Below are positions 1 through 7,791 of a stretch of DNA of 34,975 nucleotides, one piece after another. The notes below the pieces were generated by a model. The model ran no database searches and was not told the DNA's origin. It saw nothing but the letters and a program-made list of their open reading frames with translations. The stretch comes from Chthoniobacter flavus. Lineage in GTDB: Bacteria > Verrucomicrobiota > Verrucomicrobiia > Chthoniobacterales > Chthoniobacteraceae. The translations under genes and the position numbers were made by a program. Position 1 is the first letter of the stretch; every line of letters starts with the position of its first letter. The stretch is from positions 1 to 34,975 of the forward strand of contig CAMARB010000018.1 of NCBI GenBank assembly GCA_945860355.1, read 5' to 3'.

Positions 1-78
1 GCCAACTGGCCAACTCACCGCGTCCAAGAGCTGACACCCCTCGCGTGGCAGGCGGCCAAGGCGAGTGCCGCGGCCTAA
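1..78 (+). CDS. IS66-family transposase (TnpC), C-terminal fragment
   Basis: The window opens inside an open frame of 25 codons that ends in TAA at 76-78. The last residues, including THRVQELTPLAW, fit the IS66 C-terminal element, where the family typically shows a HPxxRIDELLPWxW pattern. IS66 TnpC is a DDE transposase that cuts and joins the element ends. Only the tail is visible, so whether the gene is intact cannot be judged. The stop lies 69 bases before a GCTTAC element end, which is normal spacing for this family. Identification rests on a short motif plus the terminus, so it is moderate. Confidence 0.5.
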   Translation, partial: ANWPTHRVQELTPLAWQAAKASAAA

Positions 79-147
79 CCACAAGCCGGCATCCACTCCG
101 AGCACCGCTGAGTCAACAACTCGGTGAATGGGTTGCCCGGATGCTTA
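1..147 (+). mobile_element. Right end of an IS66-like insertion sequence
   Basis: After the transposase stop the sequence runs to GCTTAC at 142-147. Read inward on the minus strand this is GTAAGCATCCGGGCAACCC, matching the GTAAGC-type inverted repeats of IS66 elements. The 8 bases that follow (CTTTGAGG, 148-155) would be the target duplication, whose other copy lies outside the window. The sequence from 148 onward resembles 9900-9950, which suggests the element landed in a copy of the dispersed repeat described below. Confidence 0.5.
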
Positions 148-523
148 CCTTTGAGGTGGGGCGAAGGAGGAGGGTGAGGGCGAAGCGGACGGGCAAGCTG
201 TGCGGCTGATAGGCCCCCGGTTTTACCGCGGGGAGGCGCAGGAGGCGCAGGGGACAGACAAAAATGGCGCTAAGATAAGGGCTGTTTGGGACGTTTTGAG
301 GCGGCGGTGTTTCGACGAAGGTAAATAAACGCCCGTCCTATGCGGTTTCCCGCTTAAAGATGTTTTTGGAAACATGGGAGCGGCAGGCATCTTGCCTGCC
401 TGCCCTGGGGAGCCCGGAGAACTGGGGTAGGCTGTTAGGGACAGACAAAATGTCAATCTGGTGGCAACCCGGTTTTGCTGCCGCTTTTCAAGCGGCTCTC
501 TGAACCGATTATATTGGTCGTCA
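148..523. repeat. Cluster of GGGACAG-type dispersed repeats
   Basis: This gene-free stretch holds three copies of the GGGACAG family: a degenerate one near 188-232 (GGACGGGCAAGCTGTG), one at 250-264 (GGGGACAGACAAAAA) and one from 437 (TAGGGACAGACAAAATGTC). A hairpin at 382-400 (GGCAGGC ATCTT GCCTGCC) precedes the third copy. A second stem at 480-496 (GCCGCTT GAA AAGCGGC on the minus strand) could serve as a weak terminator for the gene ending at 524. The segment 437-625 is repeated with divergence at 17871-18056. Confidence 0.6.
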
Positions 524-976
524 TTATTGAATACCCTCCTGTCCATGACCGCCCGCATCGACCTCGCGACTTAGCAAATCAAAGAAATTACTTTCTTCGA
601 TTAACTTCCCCGACCCATCGGAAAGCATTGCCGCTCTCACCATGCGACCGCGATCGTCATAAGACAGTAGAGACACACCGATAACTTGCCCTTCCCCGTG
701 TCGCGCGACAGATTTTCCCGGGAAATAAATATAGTAGCACTTCCTACTCCCAATCATTGCAGATGCTACGTGAACGCGATTCCCGCCTCCCTGAAATGTT
801 CCGCCACGTTTGACGGCATCCTCAAAGAGAGTCAGGTTAATTTCGTGGAGCCGATTAAGCTCCACAGCCCAATCACTCATTTTTGACTTTTTAAAGAAAA
901 GAGTGAAAACAGCCAATCCAACACACCCTGCGACAAAAGCTGCTACGGCCCACATGCTTTTACTCACGACAGTCAT
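524..976 (-). CDS. Small membrane-anchored hypothetical protein
   Basis: No family is recognised. From the ATG at 976 the protein has 150 residues: a short N-terminus, one hydrophobic segment at about residues 8-28 (AVAAFVAGCVGLAVFTLFF) followed by KKSK, then a soluble domain probably outside the cytoplasm. An upstream in-frame ATG at 1078 would add 34 residues that hide the membrane segment, so 976 is preferred. The last 30 residues, from DGSGKLI to the stop, are also encoded in frame at 17962-18054, where the rest of the gene is missing, so this is one of at least two related genes. It lies 3' of the lipoprotein group on the same strand, about 200 bases from the nearest gene. The coding call is moderate. 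Confidence 0.5.
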   Translation of the reverse strand: MTVVSKSMWAVAAFVAGCVGLAVFTLFFKKSKMSDWAVELNRLHEINLTLFEDAVKRGGTFQGGGNRVHVASAMIGSRKCYYIYFPGKSVARHGEGQVIGVSLLSYDDRGRMVRAAMLSDGSGKLIEESNFFDLLSREVDAGGHGQEGIQ

Positions 977-1172
977 ACGATTGGGGATACGGGGATTGAT
1001 CACAAAACGGCTTGGCTTAGAAAACGCCAGTAGAGACGGTGCTTTTATTGAAAAGCCATAGGAAAACGGCGGTTGCACAGTTTAATCTAAAAGATACACA
1101 TTTTGTTAGGCCCCGCCGCCGCCATGTTTTCTGCGGCTCTCTTATAAACTGCTCGAAGTGAGCTCCGAACTT

Positions 1173-1679
1173 TTATGGCACATGAATCGGATTCGGAAAA
1201 TTCCGTGTGAAGTTGTCGCTCATCGAAATCAAAAGAATCTTGGTTATTGGATGAGGCTGACTTAAGAGCCATCGTCTTAATACGTCGACAATCAACTCCA
1301 CCCGCCGATTGTCGGAGTCGACAAGGCTTTTGATGTCTCTTCCGATGATGTTATGTTTTGCGCTGTCTCTGACCCCCGTGAGGCCAATTGTTTTAAGCCC
1401 CTCCTCGTTTGCGTACGTAAGCCATTGGATCAAATTTTCAGTCAGCTCCTTGTCAGACATGTAGTCCGCCAGGATACAAAGAAACTGCGATCCGTTATCC
1501 AACGTGATGGGGCCTTTGTTAAATGGATCCGGGTGTTGATTCAGGATCGGAAATTTTTTCATGAGCCGACGATAGCCAGGAAAAAAAGACATTCCGGGCC
1601 TCCCGTGGTAGATGAAAAGACCGCAGAATCCGACTGCCTCTTCGAATAGGTCCCCGCGTTTCGCTGTGATGGTCGTCAT
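1173..1679 (-). CDS. Hypothetical protein, possibly macro-domain-like
   Basis: 168 residues from an ATG at 1679. The N-terminus (ITAKRGDLFEEAV) looks like the first strand and loop of macro domains, which bind ADP-ribose. A central stretch (FLCILADYMSDKEL) and ANEEGLKTIGLTGVRD (about 89-104) fit the later strand-helix-strand part of that fold. The glycine-rich ADP-ribose loop of classical macro domains is not evident, so the assignment is a fold-level guess. It starts 58 bases after the stop of the lipoprotein gene at 1738-2985 on the same strand and may be cotranscribed. A 61-residue ORF in another frame (1087-1272) overlaps its 3' end; a frameshift near the C-terminus is possible but not shown. 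Confidence 0.5.
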   Translation of the reverse strand: MTTITAKRGDLFEEAVGFCGLFIYHGRPGMSFFPGYRRLMKKFPILNQHPDPFNKGPITLDNGSQFLCILADYMSDKELTENLIQWLTYANEEGLKTIGLTGVRDSAKHNIIGRDIKSLVDSDNRRVELIVDVLRRWLLSQPHPITKILLISMSDNFTRNFPNPIHVP

Positions 1680-1737
1680 GGTTTGTTTTCGGTTGTGGAT
1701 TGTATAGGCGCTCGCGCGGGATGGGCTTTTGTCTCGG

Positions 1738-2985
1738 CTAGAAGGGCAGGCGCTCCGATGAGGGTTCGTCCGATGCAGTCTTGGCCCAAGCGGGGAGTTC
1801 TAAACTGCTATCCCCTCGGCTCCCGAGCTTTTTACCCGAGGCAATATCATACATCTCAACGACGGAGGAACCGTCCATCGCTCGGCTCTTGAGAATCACG
1901 GTGAATCCGTCTGGGCCAAAGAATCCCCAGTTTTCAATGAACGGGTTTTTGGCCACGAAGTTTTGGATCACGGTTTGATTCCTAAAAATCCTGAGATGGG
2001 GGTTCATCCAGCGCCCGTCCTGAATCTCTTTGCCCCAAGTCCACCCGCAGAGTCCGTTGCGCCCGACCACCGGCAGTTTGGCGCCACCTTTGAGCGTCCA
2101 CGATTCGGTGGCGCCGTCCCCGAGGGTTGCAATGACGTTCCCAACGCCCGCTGGGAGCCCTTTGGTTTGTTCGATCCTGAGTTTCACCGCCGGGGCCCCG
2201 GTTTCTTGGGGCAACGGGATGGGTTGACCCGGGCCGGTCCTCAAGAGGGAGCCTCGGTCCGTGTTGAGCGCCGACGGGATTGCGGGGCTGCCCAGTTCAA
2301 CCCGGGATCCGGGCCGGTTGGGCTGTGCGCGTGGTGAATCCTCCGTTTGGGCCTGGCTCTTTGCAGCGGACTTCATCCCGGAGTTGCCCCCGAGATGCTC
2401 CTCAAGAAATTGGGTCGTTTGCCGGGCCGCCTTCAGGCTCGCCTCCGCTTCCTCGAGGATCTCCCGGCTGCTGCGCAGCGCCGTGCCGCCTCCGTGGATC
2501 GAGTTCATTTCGCGCAGGAGCACGCCTCTCTCGGCCACCTCCTCCACGCTGGCAACCCGCTTCAGGAGCTCGTCCCGTTGGCGTTTGAGCTCGTCGATCT
2601 TTGCCTGAGCCAGGTTCTTCACTTCTTCCACTGAAAACCCCCGCTTGGTTTTTTGCAGTCGCTCGGTCTTTTCCTCGAGGGTCCGCGCTTCGGTGATGAG
2701 TTGATCGCGCACGGTCTTGAGCTTCGGATCGTAGCTTGAAAGGAAGTCCTCCTTCTTGCGGCGCATCTCTTTTTTGTTCCCGGAATCACAACCCGAAAAC
2801 AACGCGAGACAGCAAAGCGCGGCGCAACCCATCAGCCACCCGGGATCCACGGAGTGGCGGGGAGCGGATCGGCTCGCGACAGGGCGCGGTTCAGCCCCGT
2901 CCGCCCGGGGCAGACCCCCGCCGGTTTCACTTTTGACCGGAGGCTGGCTGCCCGGGAGCGGAGGGTTCCCATGAGATTTCGCCAT
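1738..2985 (-). CDS. Coiled-coil lipoprotein with C-terminal beta-rich domain
   Basis: Predicted lipoprotein. The lipobox LALFSGC ends at Cys66 counted from the ATG at 2985. The hydrophobic signal starts at an internal ATG at 2832, so the true start may be 2832 or a GTG at 2850; the first 50 residues of the long form are Pro/Arg-rich and atypical of a signal peptide. After the Cys comes a charged heptad-like coiled coil (about 70-190, rich in E, K, R, L), then a low-complexity linker. A C-terminal domain of about 150 residues follows with aromatic strands (GLCGWTWGKE, WGFFGPDGFTVIL). Function is unknown. The long form starts 11 bases after the preceding lipoprotein gene, so the two are probably one operon and the products could work together at a membrane. 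Confidence 0.7.
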   Translation of the reverse strand: MAKSHGNPPLPGSQPPVKSETGGGLPRADGAEPRPVASRSAPRHSVDPGWLMGCAALCCLALFSGCDSGNKKEMRRKKEDFLSSYDPKLKTVRDQLITEARTLEEKTERLQKTKRGFSVEEVKNLAQAKIDELKRQRDELLKRVASVEEVAERGVLLREMNSIHGGGTALRSSREILEEAEASLKAARQTTQFLEEHLGGNSGMKSAAKSQAQTEDSPRAQPNRPGSRVELGSPAIPSALNTDRGSLLRTGPGQPIPLPQETGAPAVKLRIEQTKGLPAGVGNVIATLGDGATESWTLKGGAKLPVVGRNGLCGWTWGKEIQDGRWMNPHLRIFRNQTVIQNFVAKNPFIENWGFFGPDGFTVILKSRAMDGSSVVEMYDIASGKKLGSRGDSSLELPAWAKTASDEPSSERLPF

Positions 2986-2996
2986 GGCGCGTTTTT

Positions 2997-3620
2997 TTAC
3001 CGGAAGGTGTGCTCGAGCTCGCCCACATCAAAGAGTGCCTTGGCGCGGTGGGACTGCGCCCTCAAACCCTCGATCAACTTTTCGATGGTCTCTTTGCGTT
3101 GCTCGATCGTCCCGCGAACGCTCAGTTCGTCGTTGAGTCCGCCGGTTGCCTTGTAGGCGGCAATCTCGGCGTGCAGCAGTTTGATCTGCTCCTTTTGTTG
3201 CTCGTAGAGGACCCCGTAATCCCGCAGGGCGGCTTCCGCCTGAGGCTGGCGCTCGGCGAGGAACTTGAGGTTCTTCGCATACATTTCCGCCTGGCGCTGA
3301 TGAATGGCTGCTTTGTCCGCGGCGCCCTCGGCCCGGAGCCGCGAGCCGGTTGTTTCGGCGTCGTCCCTCAACCGCTCCAAGCCGCTCCGCAGCGTTTTAA
3401 TGCGCACGAGCTTCTCCTTGTAGTCGGCGTATTGCTCCTGGGAGAGCTTGAGCGCCACCTCCCCCTCGCCTGCCGCCTTCACGAGCCGGTCCTCTGATTT
3501 CTCCTTCAAGACCTCCAAGGCTTTCTGCGCCTTTTCGGAGCAGCCTAAAACAGCACAGAGGAGAAGGATCCCCGCTCCGTGCACAAACATTCGCGGATAA
3601 AGAAACTGGGCTTTGTTCAT
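2997..3620 (-). CDS. Coiled-coil lipoprotein
   Basis: 207 residues. It has an N-terminal signal with lipobox LLCAVLGC, so the mature protein should begin at Cys27 and be lipid-anchored. Almost all of the rest is predicted helical coiled coil (about 30-195), rich in Glu, Lys, Arg, Ala and Leu with very few aromatic residues. No enzymatic motif is seen. It heads the minus-strand group; the next gene, also a coiled-coil lipoprotein, begins 11 bases downstream. An alternative start is the ATG at residue 11. No strong ribosome binding site is visible upstream of 3620. Confidence 0.75.
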   Translation of the reverse strand: MNKAQFLYPRMFVHGAGILLLCAVLGCSEKAQKALEVLKEKSEDRLVKAAGEGEVALKLSQEQYADYKEKLVRIKTLRSGLERLRDDAETTGSRLRAEGAADKAAIHQRQAEMYAKNLKFLAERQPQAEAALRDYGVLYEQQKEQIKLLHAEIAAYKATGGLNDELSVRGTIEQRKETIEKLIEGLRAQSHRAKALFDVGELEHTFR

Positions 3621-4001
3621 ATTGAAATAAGGGGCGTGGTGACTACCGGTTTGCGCCGGAAGGACCGGCGCAACGCCGGGCCGCTCTCTCCTGAGCGCGA
3701 GGGCGCTCGGTGAGTGCGGAGACTTCGAGGGACGGAAGGAATGTCAGGGGGCGCCGGCGGCTTTGGGCGGCGCGGACCGCTGATGGAAGGGCGAGTTTCA
3801 TTTCGGGACCGATCTTGATCCAGGGGGGCGGACATCCGTGGGGGGAGTGTGCGGAATCCGCAAAAAAAACACGCCAAGGCGCTGGCGGCGGCTTGGAGGA
3901 TCGAATCGCCCGGCGAGGCGAAATGTTTTTGACTCGGTCTACGGATGTCCGGGTGCCCCCGGTAGGATGGGAGCCGAAACCTGATGAATCCCGAATCGCG
4001 C
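3621..4001. other. Intergenic region with a split inverted repeat
   Basis: No gene is supported here, although open frames run through it on both strands. The 11-base sequence CGGACATCCGT at 3829-3839 is repeated in inverse orientation as ACGGATGTCCG at 3941-3951, with G-runs flanking the first copy and a C-run following the second. The region should carry the promoter of the lipoprotein genes (minus) and of the small gene at 4002 (plus), but no convincing -35/-10 pair was found. Confidence 0.35.
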
Positions 4002-4309
4002 ATGACCCCACAAAAGCCTTCTCAACCCTCCAGGCGGCCCCGGATCTGGATTCACCCCGGCAAAGGCTACCTAAAGATCTGCGACGACGCGGTGGGCGGT
4101 CGGAACATTGGAATCATCGATCCCGACGGCTGGATCAACGCCAAGTCGGGAACGAACTCACCGTCATCCAAAAGGAGGCCTCTTTTGTCCCGAGCCAGAC
4201 GGGAGCCACCCGGATCAACAGCGGCTCAGGCTACGGCGGCTGGGCCGATTGCGGGAGCGTCGAAGGCGCCAAGGACTGGCTGCGCCAACGTCAGGGCTCA
4301 CGCATCTAA
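4002..4309 (+). pseudogene. Frameshifted small gene related to the N-terminus of the GIY-YIG protein at 6805
   Basis: A coding signal starts at an ATG at 4002 (a second ATG lies at 3984) and runs in one frame to about 4145, giving RIWIHPGKGYLKI and GIIDPDGWINAK. It then continues convincingly in another frame (NELTVIQKEASFV, then GSVEGAKDWLRQR) to TAG/TAA-type termination at 4307-4309. One base lost, or two gained, near 4140-4150 would join them into a protein of about 100 residues. The pieces line up with residues 14-112 of the protein at 6805-7791: K.Y[LI]KI, then GII, then SV..A.D[WY]L. Function is unknown. It could be an assembly error rather than a dead gene. Confidence 0.45.
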
Positions 4310-4625
4310 AATTGAGCTTCGCGGAGGAAAAGTTCTCAGAGCGCGTGGCAAAGCGGAGGCATTGTTCCCGGAGGGAACAGAGAGAGTAGCCGGGGGTGGA
4401 GCGCAGCGACACCCCCGGAACGCGGTCCAAAAAACAGCCCACCCCGCAGAGGGGTGGCAGAGGATTTGTTCCCCGGGTGGTCTCTGGCACTCCCTGCCGG
4501 GGTGCGGTCCCTGGGGGGCGGCCTTCCGGCGGTGTCGCTTCGCTCAACCGTCGGCTACTTTCCGGGATGCCTCCGGCATCGGATCAAGCCCCGCGGCGGG
4601 TTCCTCGCGCTTTTTTAGATGCGTG
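4310..4625. repeat. Repeat element with long inverted repeat
   Basis: A 34-base arm at 4385-4418 (beginning AGTAGCCGGGGGTGGAGCG) is matched by its inverse at 4526-4559 with five differences by eye. Between the arms lie GC-rich shorter palindromic pieces. Translated frames in the region are low-complexity Arg/Pro/Gly and are not credible genes. The layout fits a dispersed non-autonomous element downstream of the frameshifted gene, ending about 110 bases before the DUF2779 gene. Confidence 0.5.
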
Positions 4626-4733
4626 AGCCATGGGCACCAACGCTTTGACGTGGTTGACCTCGCAGGGGGGCGCATCGCTCCCGTCCGACTCCGCTTTTAA
4701 CCCGGCACCCAAGACCCCGTCACAGCCTCACCA

Positions 4734-6665
4734 ATGAAGCCTCTCACAAAATCGCAGTTCAAACTGGGCCTCAACTGCATCCAGAAGCTGCGGCATTACC
4801 GCGCCGGGCTGCCGTCCGCGTTTGCCGAAAACGATCTGATGCGCTTGCTCTCGGAGGGCGGCGCGGCCGTCGAGGCGCTCCAACGCGCCATCGAGCCGCC
4901 GGACTGGGTCGGGGCGGCCGGCGGCGCCTCCGTGGTCGAAGCGTCATTCCAACAGATCCGCCTCGCAGCGGCCCAGCCTAGGCCCGGCGGGAGCCGCCTC
5001 TCCGAGGTGACCCTCGCACACGGGGATTTTCTCGCCCGGATCGATCTGTTGCGCGTGTTTCCGGATCGGATCGAGCTCGTCGAGATCAAGTCCAAGTCAT
5101 GGAAGGGATCGGTCTCCAGTGGGCGCCTTGAGGGGATTGTCCACGAGGATGGGAAAAAAGTGTGTGCCGCTTGGGCGCCGTATCTTCAGGACCTCGCATT
5201 TCAGCATGAGCTGCTGCGGCGCTGGCTGACCCAACACGCGGCGGAATTAGGGCTCCCGAGCGAGATCCCCGTCGTGCCCAAGCTCATTCTCGTGAATGCG
5301 GAGGGCGTGGCCACGGCGGCGGATTGCCTCGGCAATTTTCGCACCCGTTATGAGGAGTTCCGAGGCGGCGTTCGCGCCCGCGTTGATTACGATGGGGCGG
5401 GTGTGAGTTGCACCGAGTTGCTTTTGGAGGTGGACGCGTCGGAGCCAGTCCGGTTGATGGCCGTAAACGCGCAAGCGAAGGAGAAGAAATTCGCGGGCCT
5501 GGGGGTTGCCGAATGTATGGAGCGTATGCTGGCCATGGTTCGCGACGATGATTGGCCGGATGCCATGGAGAGCCTGGGCGGCCGCTGCAAGCGGTGTGAA
5601 TACCGCGTGGCGGGCCCGGCTGGCTCCGGGCTGAGCCGCTGCTGGGAGGGCGACGTGGACGCGATTCCGCATCACATCCTCAAACTCGCGCGACTCCGCG
5701 ATGATCAGGTCGTTCACGCCATCGGTTCGGGCGCGCCGAGGGACGCCAAAATCACACACCTGCGTGAGGACCAATTGATTGCCTCGCAGAAGCCGCAATG
5801 GCGCTGTGTGAACAGCGGCGCACACGAGGTGCATCCCGAGTTTCTCCGCGATCGGATAAGAATTCTGAAAGCCCCGGACGATGGCCCTGTGTATTTCTTG
5901 GACTTCGAGACCGCGCGTTATCCCGTGCCCTACCGCGCGGGAGGGCGCGCCAATGAACTCATCCCGTTTCAGTTTGAGGGGCATTCTCTTCCCAGTCGGG
6001 ACGCGGCGCTGACGGACCGGGTGCGGTTGGAGGGTTTTCTCGATCTGGAAAGCTTGGATCCGCGCCGCGCATTCGTGCGCGCATTGAGCGCGCAGTTCGG
6101 CAGCCACGGCTCGATTTACCATTGGAGTCATTTCGAGCAGGACGTGCTCGAGAAGATTGCGCTCTCGCTGAAGGCGGACCCAGCGCCCGAGCCCGGTGAC
6201 AACGGGTTGGTCTGGGAATGTGAACAGCTCAAGGACCGGTTGGTGGACCTCTGCGAGATCGCAAGTTTGAACCTGACTGTCCCGGAGACCCACGGCAGTT
6301 ATTCCATCAAACGCTTCCTGCCGGTGATCTGGAAGGACGCCACGCTGCGCAACGCGTTCGCGCCCGGGCAGGCCCCGGGCGATTCCAACCACTACGCGCA
6401 TCCCGAGGACCCCTATCAATCGCTTCCCGGACTCCCGCGCGATTTTCTAGAGCGGTTGGGGCCGGAGGCCGTCGCCTCGCTGGCGGGGGAGGGCGGCGAG
6501 ACCGACGCGATCACCAACGGCGGGCTGGCCATGGTTTATTATCACTATGTCCGGCTCTTTGGCGGACACGATCAGCCGGAGATCCATGCGCAGTTCCGGC
6601 AATACTGCCAGTTGGATTCCGCCGCCATGGTGATGGCGTATGATTACATGCGGCGGGTGCGGTAG
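4734..6665 (+). CDS. DUF2779-family protein: Cas4/RecB-like nuclease fused to RNase H-like domain
   Basis: 643 residues from an ATG at 4734. The N-terminal half resembles PD-(D/E)xK nucleases of the RecB/Cas4 type: Asp104 in ARIDLL, then Glu117-x-Lys119 in VEIKS. Cys15 near the N-terminus plus Cys285, Cys288 and Cys303 give the one-plus-three cysteine layout known from Fe-S-containing Cas4 and AddB nucleases. The C-terminal half is DUF2779, an RNase H/DEDD-like fold: YFLDFET with Asp390 and Glu392, a later DRLVDLCEI block, and YCQLDSAAM near the end. The biological role of the family is not established; a DNA or RNA nuclease is inferred. The gene opens an accessory block with two GIY-YIG genes and a WYL regulator. 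The product is full length with no visible defect. Confidence 0.8.
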   Translation: MKPLTKSQFKLGLNCIQKLRHYRAGLPSAFAENDLMRLLSEGGAAVEALQRAIEPPDWVGAAGGASVVEASFQQIRLAAAQPRPGGSRLSEVTLAHGDFLARIDLLRVFPDRIELVEIKSKSWKGSVSSGRLEGIVHEDGKKVCAAWAPYLQDLAFQHELLRRWLTQHAAELGLPSEIPVVPKLILVNAEGVATAADCLGNFRTRYEEFRGGVRARVDYDGAGVSCTELLLEVDASEPVRLMAVNAQAKEKKFAGLGVAECMERMLAMVRDDDWPDAMESLGGRCKRCEYRVAGPAGSGLSRCWEGDVDAIPHHILKLARLRDDQVVHAIGSGAPRDAKITHLREDQLIASQKPQWRCVNSGAHEVHPEFLRDRIRILKAPDDGPVYFLDFETARYPVPYRAGGRANELIPFQFEGHSLPSRDAALTDRVRLEGFLDLESLDPRRAFVRALSAQFGSHGSIYHWSHFEQDVLEKIALSLKADPAPEPGDNGLVWECEQLKDRLVDLCEIASLNLTVPETHGSYSIKRFLPVIWKDATLRNAFAPGQAPGDSNHYAHPEDPYQSLPGLPRDFLERLGPEAVASLAGEGGETDAITNGGLAMVYYHYVRLFGGHDQPEIHAQFRQYCQLDSAAMVMAYDYMRRVR

Positions 6666-6804
6666 CGCGCCGGGGGGGGGGCTTGCCGGGGGAAACGTCT
6701 CTCTCGCCGCCCTTGCTGGGCCTGTCGCGGAACCGGCGGATTAGGGGTTTGCCAACTCCGGAGCAGGGGGCTATCCAGCGCTCTGTAAAAGAGAAAGAGA
6801 CACA

Positions 6805-7791
6805 ATGACAAATCACTCTGTTCAGGGAGCTAGCAACTCGGGGAGAACGATCTACCTCACTACAAGGAAGAGCTACATCAAGATCACTGAGCAATGTGGT
6901 GACCGCGAAAACAATGGGATCATCACGAATAAAACGTCCGTGTGGCTTTCTCTGAAGGAAAGCGAAGAGTCTGCGAGCTACCTGATCGGGGAGATCGCGA
7001 GCCTAGGCGGCGATTTCACGGGGCACCCGAGTTATCGAGCTTCCACCAATGGTCAAGCCATTGACGAGACAGGAGTCCATTACGCCGGCGGAGTGCAATT
7101 TTTGAGCGTTGGTGATGCGATCGATTACCTGGCTCAATACTTCAATGTGGTGTGGTGTGGCGGTGCCTCGGTGCCCACGGGTGCCCCCGCGGGCAAGCGG
7201 AAGCAAAACACCGGCTCTGCGTTAAGCCCATGCAACTGGCCCAAGACACTTTCCGACGCCAGTGATTTGTTCAGGAACCACGCTTCAGGAGCCTCCCACG
7301 CCCCCGACCCGGCTTCATTCAACGATTTCTACGAGAAGTTGCGTTCTGTTTTTAAGCAACGGGGGCTGCTTGCCGAGATTCGGGGCGCTGATGCACACGT
7401 AGGGAAAAATTGGCTGAATCATCCCGGCGTTTATATCGTCAGAGCCTCCGAGAATCCGACCCCCGACGGATTTTACTCCTCGATATTGTACGTCGGAATG
7501 ACGGGGAAGTTATCCAGGAGGAGCATTTCGATGCCGGGCCGCCTGAGTTTGAGGCCGCAGCGCTTGGACCCGTATCGTTTTTCGGCTGCAGGCTTCTCCT
7601 ACGGCTACAACCGGAGCACCGAGGAATACGGCACCCATATTCCAGCCGCGCAGTTTGAAGTGGATTGTTTCCTTTTTGACGCGACCGCCGCAGCGGCGCC
7701 CGCCTTCTTGGAGGCTCTGATTTTGCAGGCCTACGCGTTGTGCGCCACAGATCATTCCCTGCGGCTTCCGCCAGCGAACAACGCATTCTAA
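6805..7791 (+). CDS. GIY-YIG nuclease-like protein with novel N-terminal domain
   Basis: 328 residues from an ATG at 6805. The C-terminal part has the GIY-YIG signature: G208-V-Y210 in HPGVYIV, Y229-V-G231 in ILYVGMTG, Arg238/239, and a candidate metal-binding Glu303 in FLEALILQAY. This fold cuts DNA with one metal ion. The N-terminal 110 residues (IYLTTRKSYIKI, GIIT, FLSVGDAIDYL) form a separate unit that recurs in the frameshifted gene at 4002-4309; its function is unknown. Residues 120-170 look like a linker. It lies 139 bases after the DUF2779 gene on the same strand, so cotranscription is possible. Its stop overlaps that of the convergent GIY-YIG gene by 4 bases. Confidence 0.65.
   Translation: MTNHSVQGASNSGRTIYLTTRKSYIKITEQCGDRENNGIITNKTSVWLSLKESEESASYLIGEIASLGGDFTGHPSYRASTNGQAIDETGVHYAGGVQFLSVGDAIDYLAQYFNVVWCGGASVPTGAPAGKRKQNTGSALSPCNWPKTLSDASDLFRNHASGASHAPDPASFNDFYEKLRSVFKQRGLLAEIRGADAHVGKNWLNHPGVYIVRASENPTPDGFYSSILYVGMTGKLSRRSISMPGRLSLRPQRLDPYRFSAAGFSYGYNRSTEEYGTHIPAAQFEVDCFLFDATAAAAPAFLEALILQAYALCATDHSLRLPPANNAF

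Noticed and set aside
1087-1272. 61-codon minus-strand ORF overlapping the 3' end of the macro-like gene
   Set aside because: It overlaps a better-supported gene by 100 bases, has no motif and ends in repeat-like sequence. A frameshifted continuation of the upstream gene is possible but unsupported.
4215-4547. 110-codon minus-strand ORF
   Set aside because: Lies in the inverted-repeat element; the apparent peptide is a by-product of the repeat.
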